Assembly (NCBI RefSeq): GCF_030678875.1
Contig: NZ_JAUUDS010000001.1
Span: 558,001-622,000, forward strand
Reading direction: 5' to 3'
Source of the DNA: Sphingomonas aurea
Lineage (GTDB): Bacteria; Pseudomonadota; Alphaproteobacteria; Sphingomonadales; Sphingomonadaceae
Length of the DNA stretch: 64,000 nt
Positions 8,315 through 18,686 of the stretch are shown here, in pieces; positions within the stretch are counted from its first letter, which is position 1; every line of letters begins with the position of its first letter. Under the pieces are notes generated by a model. That model made no database searches and was not told the origin of the DNA. It saw nothing but the letters and a program-made list of their open reading frames with translations. The position numbers were made by a program, and so were the translations under genes.

Positions 8315-10467
8315 ACCGCCCCGCCCATATCGCCCCGCTTGCCGTGGTCGATGACGACGAGATCGCGGCCGAGCCCAACGACCGCTATTTCAATCGGGAG
8401 CTGTCCTGGCTCGCCTTCAACCGGCGGGTGCTGGAAGAGGCGTGCAACGGCGCGCATCCCCTGCTGGAGCGGCTGCGTTTCCTCTCGATCTGCGGGTCGA
8501 ACCTCGACGAGTTCTTCATGGTCCGCGTCGCCGGCCTCAAGGGGCAGCAGGCGCAGGACGTCGATCGCCGTTCCGCTGACGGCCTGACGCCGGGGCAGCA
8601 GCTGGGCGCGATCGTCGCGGAGGCCGACCGGCTGATGGAGAGCCAGCAGGCGGTGTGGGGCGACCTGCGCACGCTGCTCGACGAGGCGGGCGTCTGGGTA
8701 CTGCGCCGCGACGCGATCGACGATGCGGCGAGCGACTGGCTGGAGGATCATTTCCGCCACCAGATCTTTCCGATCCTGACGCCGCAGGCGCTCGACCCGG
8801 CGCATCCCTTTCCCTTCATCCCCAATCGCGGTCTGTCGGTGATCTTCGACCTGGAGCGGATCGCCGATGGCGAGCCGATCCGCGAGCTGGTGATGCTGCC
8901 CGCCACCACGCCCCGCTTCGTCCGCCTGCCCGGCGACGAGGCGCGCTACGTGTCGGTCGAGACCATCGTGAAGCGGTTCGCGCCGCTGATCTTCCCCGGC
9001 TATGTCGTCCACGGCGCCGCCGCCTTTCGCGTATTGCGCGACAGCGACATCGAGATCGAGGAAGAGGCGGAGGATCTGGTCCGCTACTTCGCCAAGGCGA
9101 TCAAGCGCCGCCGCCGCGGCCGCGTCATTCGGCTCGAACTGGAGACGGGGATGCCCGATCCGCTCGCCGCCGTGCTGAAGGGCGAGCTGGGCGGCACCGA
9201 CGCGATCATCACCGAGAGCGGCCACCTGCTCGGCATCGCCGATCTCGACGCGCTGGTCGACGAGGATCGCCCCGACCTGAAGTTCCCGCCGATGACTCCG
9301 CGTTTTCCCGAACGCATCCGCGAGTTCGACGGCGACTGTTTCGCCGCGATCAGCGCCAAGGACATCGTCGTCCACCATCCGTACGAGTCGTTCGAGGTGG
9401 TGCTCGCCTTCCTGAAACAGGCCGCCGCCGATCCCGACGTCATCGCGATCAAGCAGACGCTCTACCGCGCCGGTAAACAATCCGCCGTCATCAACGCGCT
9501 GGTCGCCGCTGCCGAGGCGGGCAAGTCGGTGACCGCGGTCGTCGAGCTGAAGGCGCGGTTCGACGAGGAGCAGAACCTGCTCTGGGCATCGCAGCTGGAG
9601 CGGGCGGGGGTGCAGGTCGTCTACGGCTTCATCGACTGGAAGACGCATGCCAAGGTGTCGATGGTCGTGCGGCGCGAGAACGGGCAGGTCCGCACCTACT
9701 GCCATTTCGGCACCGGCAATTATCACCCGGTGACCGCACGCATCTATACGGACATAAGCTACTTCACCGCCGACCAGCAGCTCGGCCGCGATGCCGCGCA
9801 GATGTTCAACTATGTCACCGGCTATGTCGAGCCGCGCGACATGCAGTGCCTCAGCCTGTCGCCGCTCGGTCTGCGCCGTCGCCTGACCGGGCTGATCGAC
9901 GACGAGATCGCGGCGGCGCGCGCCGGCCGCCCGGCGGCGATCTGGGCCAAGATGAACTCGCTGGTCGACCCCGCAATCATCGACAAGCTGTACGAGGCGA
10001 GCGGCGCCGGCGTGCAGATCGACCTCATCATCCGCGGCATCTGCTGCCTGCGCCCGCAGACGGAGGGGTTGTCGGAGAATATCCGCGTCAAGTCGATCGT
10101 CGGCCGCTTTCTGGAGCATAGCCGCATCTGGGCGTTCGGCGCGGGCAAGGCGCTGCCGAACGACGGCGCCAAGCTGTTCATCTCGTCGGCCGACTGGATG
10201 CCGCGCAACTTCGACCGCCGCGTCGAATATATGCTGCCGATCACCAACCGCACCGTCCACGACCAGATCCTCGACCAGGTGATGGTCGCCAACCTCCTTG
10301 ATGACGAGCAGAGCTGGATCCTGGGTCCGGACGGTGAATATACCCGCATCGTGCCCGGCGAGCGGCCGTTCAACCTCCACCGCTACTTCATGACCAACCC
10401 GTCGCTGTCGGGCCGCGGCGCGGCGCTGGAGAAGGTGCCGACCCTGCTGCTGCGGACGATTTCATGA
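8311..10467 (+). CDS. ppk: Polyphosphate kinase 1
   Basis: Reversibly polymerises the ATP gamma-phosphate into long-chain inorganic polyphosphate; 718 residues. The N-domain begins with the family hallmark [21 protein letters not shown] and [18 protein letters not shown]. The catalytic phosphohistidine segment is [17 protein letters not shown], and the second conserved His is in [11 protein letters not shown], within the PLD-like C-domains. It overlaps hda (4 bases) and ppx (4 bases), so synthesis and degradation of polyphosphate are likely made from one transcript. Confidence 0.97.
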   Translation: MNRPAHIAPLAVVDDDEIAAEPNDRYFNRELSWLAFNRRVLEEACNGAHPLLERLRFLSICGSNLDEFFMVRVAGLKGQQAQDVDRRSADGLTPGQQLGAIVAEADRLMESQQAVWGDLRTLLDEAGVWVLRRDAIDDAASDWLEDHFRHQIFPILTPQALDPAHPFPFIPNRGLSVIFDLERIADGEPIRELVMLPATTPRFVRLPGDEARYVSVETIVKRFAPLIFPGYVVHGAAAFRVLRDSDIEIEEEAEDLVRYFAKAIKRRRRGRVIRLELETGMPDPLAAVLKGELGGTDAIITESGHLLGIADLDALVDEDRPDLKFPPMTPRFPERIREFDGDCFAAISAKDIVVHHPYESFEVVLAFLKQAAADPDVIAIKQTLYRAGKQSAVINALVAAAEAGKSVTAVVELKARFDEEQNLLWASQLERAGVQVVYGFIDWKTHAKVSMVVRRENGQVRTYCHFGTGNYHPVTARIYTDISYFTADQQLGRDAAQMFNYVTGYVEPRDMQCLSLSPLGLRRRLTGLIDDEIAAARAGRPAAIWAKMNSLVDPAIIDKLYEASGAGVQIDLIIRGICCLRPQTEGLSENIRVKSIVGRFLEHSRIWAFGAGKALPNDGAKLFISSADWMPRNFDRRVEYMLPITNRTVHDQILDQVMVANLLDDEQSWILGPDGEYTRIVPGERPFNLHRYFMTNPSLSGRGAALEKVPTLLLRTIS

Positions 10468-11951
10468 GCCTGCTCGGCCGGCTGGTGGGTGAGGGCGCGA
10501 CCCGGCCCGCCACCCCGCGCGTCGCGATCATCGACATCGGCTCCAACTCGGTCCGCCTCGTCGTCTACCAGGGTCAGCCGCGGGTGCCGGCCGTGCTGTT
10601 CAACGAGAAGGTCATGGCCGGGCTCGGCCGCGGGCTGGCAGCGACGGGCAGCATCGACGCCGCAGCGATGGCGCTGGCACGGCAGTCGCTCGCGCGGTTC
10701 GCCGCGGTGGTGCGCGAGATGGAGGTCGAGACGGTCCGCACCGTCGCCACCGCCGCGGTCCGTGACGCCGCCAACGGTCAGGAGCTGATCGCCGCCGCCA
10801 CGGCGCTCGGCCTGAAGGTGGAGATACTGACCGGCGAGCAGGAGGCGGTGGGCGCGGGCCTCGGCGTCCTGTCCGGCATCCCCGATGCCGACGGCATCGT
10901 CGGCGATCTGGGTGGTGGCAGCCTGGAACTGGTCCGCGTGCGCGCCGGCGCGGTGGAGAAGCGCGTGTCCTTCCCGCTCGGCGTGCTGCGCATCGCCGGG
11001 ATCCGCGGCAAGGCGCTAGACAGCAAGGTGTCGCGGCTGATCGCCGATGCCGGCTGGACGGGGCAGGGGGCGGGCCTGCCCTTCTACCTCGTTGGCGGAT
11101 CTTGGCGCGCGCTCGCCCGGCTCGACATGGCGCAGTCCGGTTATCCGCTGCCGATCGCGCACCAATATTGCCTGTCGCCGGAGACGATCGCGCGCCTCGG
11201 CCGCAGCGTCTCGCATCTTACCAAGGCGAAGCTGCGCACCGTGCCCGGCCTGTCGTCGGGCCGGGCGAGCACGCTCGCCGATGCCGGCGCGCTGCTCGGC
11301 GTGCTGATCCGCCGACTGGGCAGCCGTACCACCATCGTCTCCGCCTATGGCCTTCGCGAGGGGCTGCTCTACGGCGCGCTGGACGAGCAGACCCGCGCGC
11401 TCGACCCGCTGATCGTCGCCGCGCGCGAGGAGGGCCGTATCCTCGGCCGCTTTCCCGAACATGGCGACCTGCTGGACCGATGGATCGCGCCGCTGTTCGC
11501 CGACCAGCCCGCCCGCCTCGCGCGCATCCGCCATGCCGCCTGCCTGCTCGCCGATGTCGGCTGGCGCGCCAATCCCGAGTTCCGCGCCGAGCGCGGGCTG
11601 GAGATCGCGCTCCACGGCAATTGGGTCGCGATGGAGGCGGCCGAGCGCGCGATGCTGGCGCAGGCGCTGTTCACCAGTCTGGGCGGGGGAACCGCGATCC
11701 CCGACCCGCTCCAGCGGCTGGCCGGGGCAGAGGCGCTGCGGCAGGCGGTGATCTGGGGTCTGGCAATTCGCCTGGGCCAGCGCCTGTCGAGCGGACTGGC
11801 GGGCCCGCTCGCCCGCTCCTCGCTGTCGCTGAGTGGCGACGCGGTGACGCTGACCCTCGCGGACGCCGACCGGCCGCTCTACGCCGAAACGACCGAGCGC
11901 CGCCACGTCGCGCTGGCCGGGATCATGAACCGGGCGGCGATACTCGGCTAG
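10464..11951 (+). CDS. ppx: Exopolyphosphatase (Ppx/GppA family)
   Basis: Hydrolyses terminal phosphates of polyphosphate, or possibly pppGpp in GppA-like members; 495 residues. The ASKHA phosphate-binding motifs are present: [16 protein letters not shown] near residue 20 and [14 protein letters not shown] around residue 150. A C-terminal HD-like helical region ([20 protein letters not shown]) is also present. It overlaps ppk by 4 bases. It meets the I78-family gene tail to tail with no spacer at 11951/11952. Confidence 0.93.
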   Translation: MSLLGRLVGEGATRPATPRVAIIDIGSNSVRLVVYQGQPRVPAVLFNEKVMAGLGRGLAATGSIDAAAMALARQSLARFAAVVREMEVETVRTVATAAVRDAANGQELIAAATALGLKVEILTGEQEAVGAGLGVLSGIPDADGIVGDLGGGSLELVRVRAGAVEKRVSFPLGVLRIAGIRGKALDSKVSRLIADAGWTGQGAGLPFYLVGGSWRALARLDMAQSGYPLPIAHQYCLSPETIARLGRSVSHLTKAKLRTVPGLSSGRASTLADAGALLGVLIRRLGSRTTIVSAYGLREGLLYGALDEQTRALDPLIVAAREEGRILGRFPEHGDLLDRWIAPLFADQPARLARIRHAACLLADVGWRANPEFRAERGLEIALHGNWVAMEAAERAMLAQALFTSLGGGTAIPDPLQRLAGAEALRQAVIWGLAIRLGQRLSSGLAGPLARSSLSLSGDAVTLTLADADRPLYAETTERRHVALAGIMNRAAILG

Positions 11952-12236
11952 TCAGCCGCAGCGCAGGCCGTCGACCTGCCCGCCATCGTCGAGCAGGATG
12001 TTCAGCCGGTCCTCGCGATAATCCATCGTCGCCGCGTCGTCGGGGCGCAGGATGCGGGCGGTGCGGGCATTGGCGGCGCGCTGGATCGTCTCGCGCATGG
12101 TCATCCGGAACTTCGTGCCGACGAAGCGCATCCGCAGCGCCTCGTCGACCATGCAGGGTCCACGCGGCGGCTCGACTGGGGCGACCGGCGCGCAGCCGGC
12201 GGCAAGCAGCAGGCCAGCGATGATCGGCGTCTTCAT
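11952..12236 (-). CDS. Peptidase inhibitor I78-family lipoprotein
   Basis: 94 residues with a lipoprotein signal (lipobox LAAGC, Cys15), so likely anchored in the periplasm. The C-terminal half, ARILRPDDAATMDYREDRLN followed by ILLDDGGQVDGLRCG, matches the inhibitor I78 pattern 'R-G---T-DYR--RLN---D--G-I----CG'. Family members inhibit serine proteases, but no target can be named. The start overlaps the stop of rnd by 4 bases (ATGA), so it is probably the second gene of an rnd operon. Confidence 0.8.
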   Translation of the reverse strand: MKTPIIAGLLLAAGCAPVAPVEPPRGPCMVDEALRMRFVGTKFRMTMRETIQRAANARTARILRPDDAATMDYREDRLNILLDDGGQVDGLRCG

Positions 12237-13408
12237 GCCACATCCTCCGTCCGGGTCATCGTCAGTCGGCCACCCTTGACGGCAAAACCCAGTCGACCCT
12301 CGACCAGATCCACCGCGTCGCGCCCGAACTGGTCGTAACGCCAGCCCTCCAGCATCGGTAGCCCCTTACGCGATCCCGCGGCCAGCGCCTCCAGCTCGTC
12401 GCTGCGCGCCAGCAGTTTCGAGGCAACGTCGATGTCGCGCGCGCGAATCTTCAGCAGCAGCTTCAGCAGGTCGGCGACCAGCGCGCCGTCCTTGCCCAGC
12501 CCCGGCTTGCGGTCATCGCGGGGCGGCAGCTCGTCGGCGGGCAGCGGCCCTGCGCCCTCGATCGCCGCCATCAGCCGCGCACCGATGTCGTTGCCTGCCC
12601 AGGTCGCCGACAGGCCGCGCACCTTGGCGAGATCAGCCTGCTTGCGCGGCGGGTTGCCGGCAAGGTCGCCCAGCGTCTCGTCCTTGACGATGCGGCCGCG
12701 CGGCAGGTCCTTGGCCTGCGCTTCCAGCTCGCGCCAGCGCGCCAGTGCCTTCAGCCGGCCGAGCACTTCGGGCTTGCGGCCGGAGATACGCACGCGCTTC
12801 CACGCCAGATCGGGATCGTTGGCATAGTGGGCGGGATCGGCCAGCCGCTCCATTTCCTGGTCCAGCCACGCGCCGCGCCCGGTGGTGCGCAGCCGCTCCA
12901 GCATCTTGGGGAAGATCCGCGCCAGATGGGTGACGTCGCCGATCGCATATTCGATCTGCCGCGCGTCGAGTGGACGCCTGGACCAGTCGGTAAAGCGCGC
13001 GCCCTTGTCGATGCTGATCCCCAGCCAGCTGTCGACAAGGTTGGAATAGCCGATCTGCTCGCCCTGACCCAGCGCCATCGCCGCCACCTGCGTGTCGAAC
13101 AGCGGGTGCGGGGTCTTGCCGGTCAGGTTGTAGACGATCTCGATATCCTGCCCGCCGGCGTGGAAGACCTTCAACACGTCCTCGTTATGGACCAGCAGGT
13201 CGAGGAGCGGAGTCATGTCCAGCCCCGGTGCCATCGGATCGATCGCTGCCGCCTCCTCGGTATCGGCGATCTGGATCAGGCAGAGTTCCGGCCAATAGGT
13301 ACTCTCGCGCATGAATTCGGTGTCGATCGCGACGAAGTCCGCCTGGGAAAGCCGGGCGCAGAGATTGGCGAGCGTGGCACTGTCGGTGACGAGCGGGTGG
13401 ATATGCAT
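12233..13408 (-). CDS. rnd: Ribonuclease D
   Basis: 3'-5' exoribonuclease that trims tRNA precursors; 391 residues. The DEDDy active-site motifs are visible: AIDTEFMRE (Exo I), KVFHAGGQDIEIVYN (Exo II) and EYAIGDVTHLARIF (Exo III, Tyr/Asp). They are followed by two HRDC-like helical regions in the C-terminal half. The start at 13408 (MHIHPLVTDSATLANLC) is chosen because the sequence further upstream runs through the repeat-rich intergenic region. It is divergent from aspS. Confidence 0.94.
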   Translation of the reverse strand: MHIHPLVTDSATLANLCARLSQADFVAIDTEFMRESTYWPELCLIQIADTEEAAAIDPMAPGLDMTPLLDLLVHNEDVLKVFHAGGQDIEIVYNLTGKTPHPLFDTQVAAMALGQGEQIGYSNLVDSWLGISIDKGARFTDWSRRPLDARQIEYAIGDVTHLARIFPKMLERLRTTGRGAWLDQEMERLADPAHYANDPDLAWKRVRISGRKPEVLGRLKALARWRELEAQAKDLPRGRIVKDETLGDLAGNPPRKQADLAKVRGLSATWAGNDIGARLMAAIEGAGPLPADELPPRDDRKPGLGKDGALVADLLKLLLKIRARDIDVASKLLARSDELEALAAGSRKGLPMLEGWRYDQFGRDAVDLVEGRLGFAVKGGRLTMTRTEDVA

Positions 13409-13581
13409 CTGTCGCCCATAGCGACGTGCGTGCGGGTTGACAAAGAGGGGGTGGGAAGGGGAGGGCGCATCATCTCCCAACCCGTCATGCCAGCGAAGGC
13501 TGGCATCTTTCGGCGCGGGGCGGCACCCTTGCCCCATGAGACCCCAGCCTGCGCTGGGGTGACGAAGAAAAGAAGAACCCG
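13409..13581. promoter_or_regulatory. rnd/aspS divergent intergenic region
   Basis: 173 bases separate the divergent rnd and aspS starts, and both promoters must be here. Most of the right half is occupied by two palindromic repeats (13484-13506 and 13541-13564). GAAGAAAAGAAGA at about 13563-13575 lies before the aspS ATG and acts as a purine-rich ribosome-binding region. No clear -35/-10 pair was picked out. Confidence 0.4.
13484..13564. repeat. Pair of REP-like palindromes upstream of aspS
   Basis: Two different inverted repeats sit head to head: ATGCCAGC-gaag-GCTGGCAT (13487-13506, preceded by CGTC) and ACCCCAGC-ctgc-GCTGGGGT (13541-13560, followed by GACG). Both carry the CGTC/GACG edges and core spacing of the palindromes at 2132 and 46479. 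This paired arrangement resembles a BIME-type repeat unit. Confidence 0.6.
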
Positions 13582-15402
13582 ATGCACGCCTACCGCACCC
13601 ACACCTGCGCCGCGCTGACCGCCGGCAATGTCGGCGACACCGTCCGCCTGTCCGGCTGGGTCCATCGCAAGCGCGATCATGGCGGCGTGCTGTTCGTCGA
13701 CCTGCGCGATCATTACGGGATCACCCAGATCGTCGCCGACAGCGATTCGCCGGCACTGGCGGTGCTGGAGGCGGTGCGCGTCGAATCGGTCGTGACGATC
13801 GACGGCAGCGTGAAGGCGCGCAGCGCCGGCACGGTGAACGCCAACCTGGCGACAGGCGAGATCGAGGTCTTCGCCCGCGGCGCCACGATCCTGTCGGCTG
13901 CCGACGAGCTGCCGATGCCCGTTGCCGGCGAGCAGGAATACCCGGAGGACATCCGCCTCCGCTACCGCTTCCTCGACCTGCGGCGCGAGACGCTGCACGC
14001 CAACATCGTCCGCCGCACCCGGGTGATCTCGGACATGCGCCGCCGCATGGAAACGGCGGGCTTCACCGAATATTCCACGCCGATCCTGACCGCCTCCTCG
14101 CCGGAGGGCGCGCGCGACTTCCTGGTGCCCAGCCGCATCCATCCCGGCAAGTTCTACGCGCTGCCGCAGGCGCCGCAGCAGTACAAGCAGCTGCTGATGG
14201 TCGCCGGCTTCGACCGCTATTTCCAGATCGCTCCCTGCTTCCGCGACGAGGATCCCCGCGCCGACCGGCTGCCGGGTGAATTCTACCAGCTCGACCTGGA
14301 GATGAGCTTCGTCACCCAGGAAGAGGTGTGGGAGACGATGGAGCCGGTGATCGGCGGCATCTTCGAGAGCTTCGCCGATGGTCGCGCCGTCACGCCTTCG
14401 GGCAAGTTCCCGCGCATCCCCTATGACGAGGCGATGCTGAAATACGGCAGCGATAAGCCCGATCTGCGCAACCCGCTCGTCATTACCGACGTGTCGGAGC
14501 ATTTCCGTACCTCTGGTTTCGGCCTGTTCGAGCGGATCGTCGGCGGCGGCGACGTCGTCCGCGCCATCCCGGCGCCAGCTACCGCCGACAAGAGCCGCAA
14601 GTTCTTCGACGAGATGAACGAGTGGGCGCGCGCCGAGGGTCATGCCGGCCTCGGCTACGTCACCCGCAAGGGCGGTGAGTTTGGCGGTCCGATTGCCAAG
14701 AATCACGGCACCGAGGGGATGGAGGCGATCTATGCCGCGCTCGGTCTCGGCCCCGACGACGGGCTGTTCTTCGCAGCCGGCAAGGCGGCGCAGGCGGCCA
14801 AGCTCGCCGGTGCCGCGCGCACCCGCGTCGCCGAGCAGCTCGGCCTGATCGAGCAGGGCGCGTTCCGGCTGTGCTGGATCGTCGACTTCCCCTTCTACGA
14901 GTGGGACGAGGACGAGAAGAAGGTCGAGTTCGCCCACAACCCATTCTCGATGCCGCAGGGCGGGATGGAGGCGCTGACCGGCGCCGATCCGCTGTCGATC
15001 AAGGCGTACCAATACGATCTGGTCTGCAACGGGTACGAGATCGCGTCGGGCTCGATCCGCAACCAGTCGCCCGAGCTGATGGTCAAGGCGTTCGAGCTGG
15101 TCGGCCTGTCCAAGGCCGATGTGGAGGAGCGGTTCGGCGGCCTCTACCGCGCCTTCCAGTACGGCGCCCCGCCGCACGGCGGCATGGCGGCGGGCGTTGA
15201 CCGGATCGTCATGCTGATCTGCGGCGCCCAGAACCTGCGCGAGATCACGCTGTTCCCGATGAACCAGCGCGCCGAGGACCTGCTGATGGCCGCACCCAGC
15301 CCGGCCAGCCTGAAGCAGCTGCGCGAGTTGAGCCTGCGTTCCACGGCCGAGGCGTCCAAGGCCGCCAACGTCGCGGTGACGGTGGCGCCCTCGGCGCAGT
15401 AA
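13582..15402 (+). CDS. aspS: Aspartate--tRNA ligase
   Basis: Class II aminoacyl-tRNA synthetase of the bacterial type; 606 residues. The N-terminal OB-fold anticodon-binding domain ([23 protein letters not shown]; about residues 15-110) leads into motif 2 ([20 protein letters not shown]). A GAD insert (about residues 290-420) separates it from motif 3 ([23 protein letters not shown]). Alphaproteobacteria commonly use a non-discriminating AspRS with GatCAB, which cannot be settled from this gene alone. The ATG at 13582 gives the usual [12 protein letters not shown] start. It ends near a strong hairpin. Confidence 0.97.
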   Translation: MHAYRTHTCAALTAGNVGDTVRLSGWVHRKRDHGGVLFVDLRDHYGITQIVADSDSPALAVLEAVRVESVVTIDGSVKARSAGTVNANLATGEIEVFARGATILSAADELPMPVAGEQEYPEDIRLRYRFLDLRRETLHANIVRRTRVISDMRRRMETAGFTEYSTPILTASSPEGARDFLVPSRIHPGKFYALPQAPQQYKQLLMVAGFDRYFQIAPCFRDEDPRADRLPGEFYQLDLEMSFVTQEEVWETMEPVIGGIFESFADGRAVTPSGKFPRIPYDEAMLKYGSDKPDLRNPLVITDVSEHFRTSGFGLFERIVGGGDVVRAIPAPATADKSRKFFDEMNEWARAEGHAGLGYVTRKGGEFGGPIAKNHGTEGMEAIYAALGLGPDDGLFFAAGKAAQAAKLAGAARTRVAEQLGLIEQGAFRLCWIVDFPFYEWDEDEKKVEFAHNPFSMPQGGMEALTGADPLSIKAYQYDLVCNGYEIASGSIRNQSPELMVKAFELVGLSKADVEERFGGLYRAFQYGAPPHGGMAAGVDRIVMLICGAQNLREITLFPMNQRAEDLLMAAPSPASLKQLRELSLRSTAEASKAANVAVTVAPSAQ

Positions 15403-15421
15403 TACGTTCTGCCGGGACAAG

Positions 15422-15446
15422 CCGGGCAGGGATCATCCCTGCCCGG
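15422..15446. terminator. Bidirectional hairpin between aspS and carbonic anhydrase
   Basis: Perfect 12-bp arms CCGGGCAGGGAT and ATCCCTGCCCGG surround a single central base in the 51-base gap between convergent genes. The location argues for termination on both strands, but neither side has a T-tract, so a REP-like role in blocking 3' exonucleases is equally possible. Confidence 0.5.
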
Positions 15447-15453
15447 TGCCTCG

Positions 15454-16083
15454 TCACGCCGCCTCGAACTGCCCGCCGTCCTGCAGCACGCGCAGCTTGC
15501 CGTCGGCGATGGCAAAGACCGCGCCATGGATCTTCAACTCGCCCGCATCCAGCGCCTGCTGGATGAAGGGGAAGGTCTTCAGGTTGGCGATAGACACCTG
15601 GACGCCCGCCTGCTCCAGCGCGCTCTGGCCCTCGGGGCCGGTGCCGTGCTCGGCGGCGACCTTATCGCGCGCCTCCTTCAGCAGGCCGATCCACTCGGCG
15701 ACGAAGCCGCCTTCGCCCGGCTTGGCATCGGCCAGGCTCTGGGTCAGCGCGGCGTTGACGCCACCGCAGGCGCCATGGCCCAGCACCACGATCTCTTCGA
15801 CCTTCAGCTTGGTCACCGCGAACTCGACCGCCGCCGACACGCCGTGCAGGCCGCCCGAGGCGTCGAACGGCGGCACCAGCGCCGCGACGTTGCGCACCAC
15901 GAACACCTCGCCGGGCCGCGACCCGAAGATCGTCGCTGGCTCCACGCGGCTGTCGGAACAGGCGATAATCATCACCTTCGGCTCCTGCCCGCTGGCGAGT
16001 TCGCTCCAGCGCTGCTTCTCCTCCAGCCACTCATTGCCGCGGAACCGGTAATAGCCGTCGATCAGGTCGGAGAAGTCGGTCAT
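15454..16083 (-). CDS. Beta-class carbonic anhydrase
   Basis: Zinc enzyme interconverting CO2 and bicarbonate; 209 residues. Zinc ligands are visible as Cys and Asp in MIIACSDSRVEPATIF and as His and Cys in VLGHGACGGVNAA. The N-terminal helix (DFSDLIDGYYRFRGNEW) is standard for the family. It supplies bicarbonate to carboxylases, for example in purine and fatty-acid synthesis. It is divergent from lipA; a perfect 20-bp palindrome at 16194-16213 lies in the shared upstream region, and a TTGTCA promoter-like box for this gene overlaps it. Confidence 0.95.
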   Translation of the reverse strand: MTDFSDLIDGYYRFRGNEWLEEKQRWSELASGQEPKVMIIACSDSRVEPATIFGSRPGEVFVVRNVAALVPPFDASGGLHGVSAAVEFAVTKLKVEEIVVLGHGACGGVNAALTQSLADAKPGEGGFVAEWIGLLKEARDKVAAEHGTGPEGQSALEQAGVQVSIANLKTFPFIQQALDAGELKIHGAVFAIADGKLRVLQDGGQFEAA

Positions 16084-16193
16084 CGTCTGTCATGCTCCTT
16101 GGGGATGAGGCCGAACCGGCCGATTGCCATCGAACCGCCCGCGAGGCGAGCCGTTCCATGGCGTGCGGCGTCCCGATACCCCAGCGGGTTGAA

Positions 16194-16213
16194 ACATGAC
16201 AAGTCTGTCATGT
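16194..16213. promoter_or_regulatory. 20-bp perfect inverted repeat, probable operator
   Basis: Arms ACATGACA and TGTCATGT are separated by agtc. On the minus strand a TTGTCA -35-like element lies inside the right half, and 17 bases further GTATCG is a weak -10 candidate for the carbonic anhydrase gene. The geometry (two 8-bp half-sites, 12-bp centre-to-centre) suits a dimeric helix-turn-helix regulator, but the regulator is not identifiable. It could serve carbonic anhydrase, lipA or both. Confidence 0.5.
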
Positions 16214-16273
16214 CGGTGATTGGAAAGTCGCGTTGGCCGTGACTTTTGCCGGCACCCGCCCTATCTGGCGCGC

Positions 16274-17215
16274 ATGAACGAGATGACGCCGCTCGCCCGC
16301 CCGGAGCGCCTGCGCAAGCCCGACTGGATCCGTGTCAAGGCACCGACGTCGGAGGGCTTCGCCGCCACCCGTGCGCTGATGCGCTCGAAGAGCCTGACCA
16401 CTGTCTGCGAAGAGGCGGCCTGCCCCAATATCGGCGAGTGCTGGACCAAGAAGCACGCGACCGTCATGATCCTGGGCGACACCTGCACCCGCGCCTGCGC
16501 CTTCTGCAACGTCAAGACCGGCATGCCCCGCGCGGTCGACGCGATGGAGCCGCAGAACGTGGCCGATGCCGCCGCGCAGATGGGGCTCAGCCACATCGTC
16601 GTTACCTCTGTCGACCGCGACGACCTTCCCGATGGCGGCGCGTCGCAGTTCGTGAAGGTCATCCAGGCGATCCGCCGCAGCAACCCGGCGACCACGATCG
16701 AGATCCTGACCCCCGATTTCCGGAACAAGGCGCAGTCCGCGATCGAGTCGATCGTCGAGGCCCGGCCGGACGTCTACAACCACAATCTCGAAACCGTGCC
16801 GCGTCTCTACCCCACGATCCGGCCGGGTGCGCGCTACTACGCGTCGCTGCGCCTGCTGGAGAGCGTGAAGCGCCACGATCCGTCGATCTTCACCAAGTCG
16901 GGCGTGATGCTCGGGCTGGGCGAGGAGCGGCTGGAGGTGCATCAGGTCATGGACGACATGCGCTCGGCCGACATCGATTTCCTGACCATGGGCCAGTATC
17001 TCCAGCCGACGCCCAGGCACGCGAAGGTGCAGGAGTTCGTGACGCCCAAAGCGTTCGACGCCTATGCCGGGATCGCTCGCGCCAAGGGCTTCCTGCTGGT
17101 CGCCTCGTCGCCGCTGACCCGGTCGAGCTACCATGCCGGCGACGATTTCCAGCGGCTGCGCACCGCGCGCGAGGCGAAGCTGGGCGCGCGCCGGCCGGTC
17201 GGGGCGCAGGCGTAA
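16274..17215 (+). CDS. lipA: Lipoyl synthase
   Basis: Radical-SAM enzyme that inserts two sulfurs into protein-bound octanoate to form lipoate; 313 residues. The auxiliary cluster cysteines are in [12 protein letters not shown] and the SAM-cluster CxxxCxxC in [14 protein letters not shown] and the C-terminal [15 protein letters not shown] segment with the RSSYHA serine complete the family pattern. ATG 16274 gives [20 protein letters not shown]; an upstream in-frame TTG is ignored. It is followed after 7 bases by a COQ10/RatA-like gene, a pairing common in alphaproteobacteria. Confidence 0.97.
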   Translation: MNEMTPLARPERLRKPDWIRVKAPTSEGFAATRALMRSKSLTTVCEEAACPNIGECWTKKHATVMILGDTCTRACAFCNVKTGMPRAVDAMEPQNVADAAAQMGLSHIVVTSVDRDDLPDGGASQFVKVIQAIRRSNPATTIEILTPDFRNKAQSAIESIVEARPDVYNHNLETVPRLYPTIRPGARYYASLRLLESVKRHDPSIFTKSGVMLGLGEERLEVHQVMDDMRSADIDFLTMGQYLQPTPRHAKVQEFVTPKAFDAYAGIARAKGFLLVASSPLTRSSYHAGDDFQRLRTAREAKLGARRPVGAQA

Positions 17216-17222
17216 CGGGCTC

Positions 17223-17690
17223 ATGCCGCAGCATCAGGAAACCCGCCATCTGCCCTATACGCCGGAGCAGATGTTCGACCTCGTCGCCGACGTGAAGCGA
17301 TATCCCGAGTTCCTGCCCTGGGTAACGGCGATGCGCGTGCGCAAGGACAGCGAGACCGAGACGCTGGCCGACATGATCGTCGGCTTCAAGGGCCTGCGCG
17401 AAACCTTCACCAGCCGGGTCGAGAAGGTCCGCGCCGAGCGGATCAGCGTCGATTATGTCGACGGCCCGCTGAAATATCTCCGCAACGACTGGCGCTTCCG
17501 CGCCGAGGAGGGCGGCTGCGCGGTCGATTTCGCGGTCGATTTCGCCTTCAAGAACCGGGTGTTCGAGATGCTGGCGGGGCAGGTCTTCGGCGCGGCGCTG
17601 CGCAAGATGATCGGGGCGTTCGAAACGCGTGCAGCAGCACTCTATGGGGCAGGCGGCAGCAGCAGTTCCAGCGCGCACAGCGCCGCCTGA
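17223..17690 (+). CDS. COQ10/RatA-type START-domain protein
   Basis: 155-residue polyketide-cyclase/START fold protein; the pattern [22 protein letters not shown] is diagnostic. In bacteria such proteins are annotated either as ubiquinone-binding chaperones (Coq10-like) or as the RatA toxin; the lipA neighbourhood in alphaproteobacteria goes with the Coq10-like group, and no antitoxin partner is seen. The C-terminal about 15 codons (Ser/Gly-rich) overlap the tail of the convergent cinA gene by 49 bases. Confidence 0.85.
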   Translation: MPQHQETRHLPYTPEQMFDLVADVKRYPEFLPWVTAMRVRKDSETETLADMIVGFKGLRETFTSRVEKVRAERISVDYVDGPLKYLRNDWRFRAEEGGCAVDFAVDFAFKNRVFEMLAGQVFGAALRKMIGAFETRAAALYGAGGSSSSSAHSAA

Positions 17691-18154
17691 AGCCGGATCG
17701 CACCGCGGCCCAGGTCGGGGTCGAACTGGCGTCGATCGGCATGCACATCGGCCGGGTCCGCACCCTTCTCTGCCACCGCGAAGACGACGGTGCCGACCGG
17801 CTTCTTCTCCGATCCGCCGCCCGGCCCCGCGATACCGGTGATGGCGACGGCCACGTCCGCACCGGTCGCCTCCTGTGCGCCGCGCGCCATGCTCCACGCG
17901 ACCGCGACCGACACCGCGCCGAACGTCTCCAGCACGTCGCGGCTGACCTTCAGCAGCGCCGACTTCGCCTCGTTCGAATAGGTGACGACGGATGCCTCCA
18001 GCACGTCGGACGATCCCGGCACCTCGGTCAGCGCGGCGGCGACCAGCCCGCCGGTGCAGCTCTCGGCGACCGCGATGCGCCGACCTGCGGCGCGGTTCTC
18101 CTCGATCACGCGGACGGCAAGGTCGATCAGCTCGGGCGGCAGCAGCGTGTCCAT
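17642..18154 (-). CDS. CinA-family nicotinamide-nucleotide amidohydrolase
   Basis: Stand-alone C-terminal CinA domain (PncC type), 170 residues, which deamidates NMN to NaMN in pyridine-nucleotide salvage. The family core [22 protein letters not shown] (residues about 28-50, here split) and [20 protein letters not shown] are clear. Three ATG codons in a row occur at 18160, 18157 and 18154; a GAGGGA at 18161-18166 is best spaced for the third. The 3' end overlaps the convergent COQ10/RatA gene by 49 bases. Confidence 0.9.
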   Translation of the reverse strand: MDTLLPPELIDLAVRVIEENRAAGRRIAVAESCTGGLVAAALTEVPGSSDVLEASVVTYSNEAKSALLKVSRDVLETFGAVSVAVAWSMARGAQEATGADVAVAITGIAGPGGGSEKKPVGTVVFAVAEKGADPADVHADRRQFDPDLGRGAIRLQAALCALELLLPPAP

Positions 18155-18164
18155 CATCATTCCC

Positions 18165-18686
18165 TCACGGTGCCGGGCACAGTGGCAGCTGCGGCACCGC
18201 CGCCTTGCCGGCCCGCGCCCGGTCCGTCTTCAGATAGCGCAGCACCGTGACGACCACCGACGCGGTGTTGCGCGGCGGCAGCGGTTCGAGTTGGGTCACC
18301 AGCCGGTCGATCGTGCCGCAATCGGCCAGGTCGATGCGACCGACGATCTGCGGCACCACCACGCTGGCGATGACGGGCCGCGCGTATTCCGAATCGAGCA
18401 GCATGACGACCGCCGGGTCGCTCAACTGCCCGATCGCCGTCTTCGCCGCCGGCCAGGCGCGGTCGGCCGCCGCCTGATAGCGCGCGATCAGGTCGCTGTC
18501 GGCGCGCCGGATCAGGCTGGCGGCGGGTAGCCGTGCCGAACACACGCGGCCCGTCTCGCGGATGATCTCGGGCAGGGCGACCAGCGCCAGCGATTCGGCC
18601 TGCGCGTCGGTAACGCAGCGGCCCTGCGCCGCGACCGGCTGGGCGAGCAGCGCAAGTGCTACGAGCGGAATGGCCAGGGACTTCAT
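18165..18686 (-). CDS. Hypothetical exported protein with four cysteines
   Basis: 173 residues with a clear signal peptide (about 1-21, ending PVAAQ), so likely periplasmic. The mature part is helical and contains exactly four Cys (RCVTDA, RVCSAR, ADCGTI, PLCPAP), suggesting two disulfides. No family or function is recognised. The start overlaps the ispDF stop by 4 bases (ATGA), and cinA follows after 10 bases, so it sits within an ispDF-exported protein-cinA operon. Confidence 0.75.
   Translation of the reverse strand: MKSLAIPLVALALLAQPVAAQGRCVTDAQAESLALVALPEIIRETGRVCSARLPAASLIRRADSDLIARYQAAADRAWPAAKTAIGQLSDPAVVMLLDSEYARPVIASVVVPQIVGRIDLADCGTIDRLVTQLEPLPPRNTASVVVTVLRYLKTDRARAGKAAVPQLPLCPAP

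Noticed and set aside
8164..10380. A 738-codon minus-strand frame opposite ppk
   Set aside because: Antisense shadow of ppk with no recognisable domain or ribosome-binding site.
13276..15420. A 714-codon minus-strand frame opposite aspS running into rnd
   Set aside because: Shadow frame; aspS motifs on the other strand are complete and rnd has its own in-frame start.
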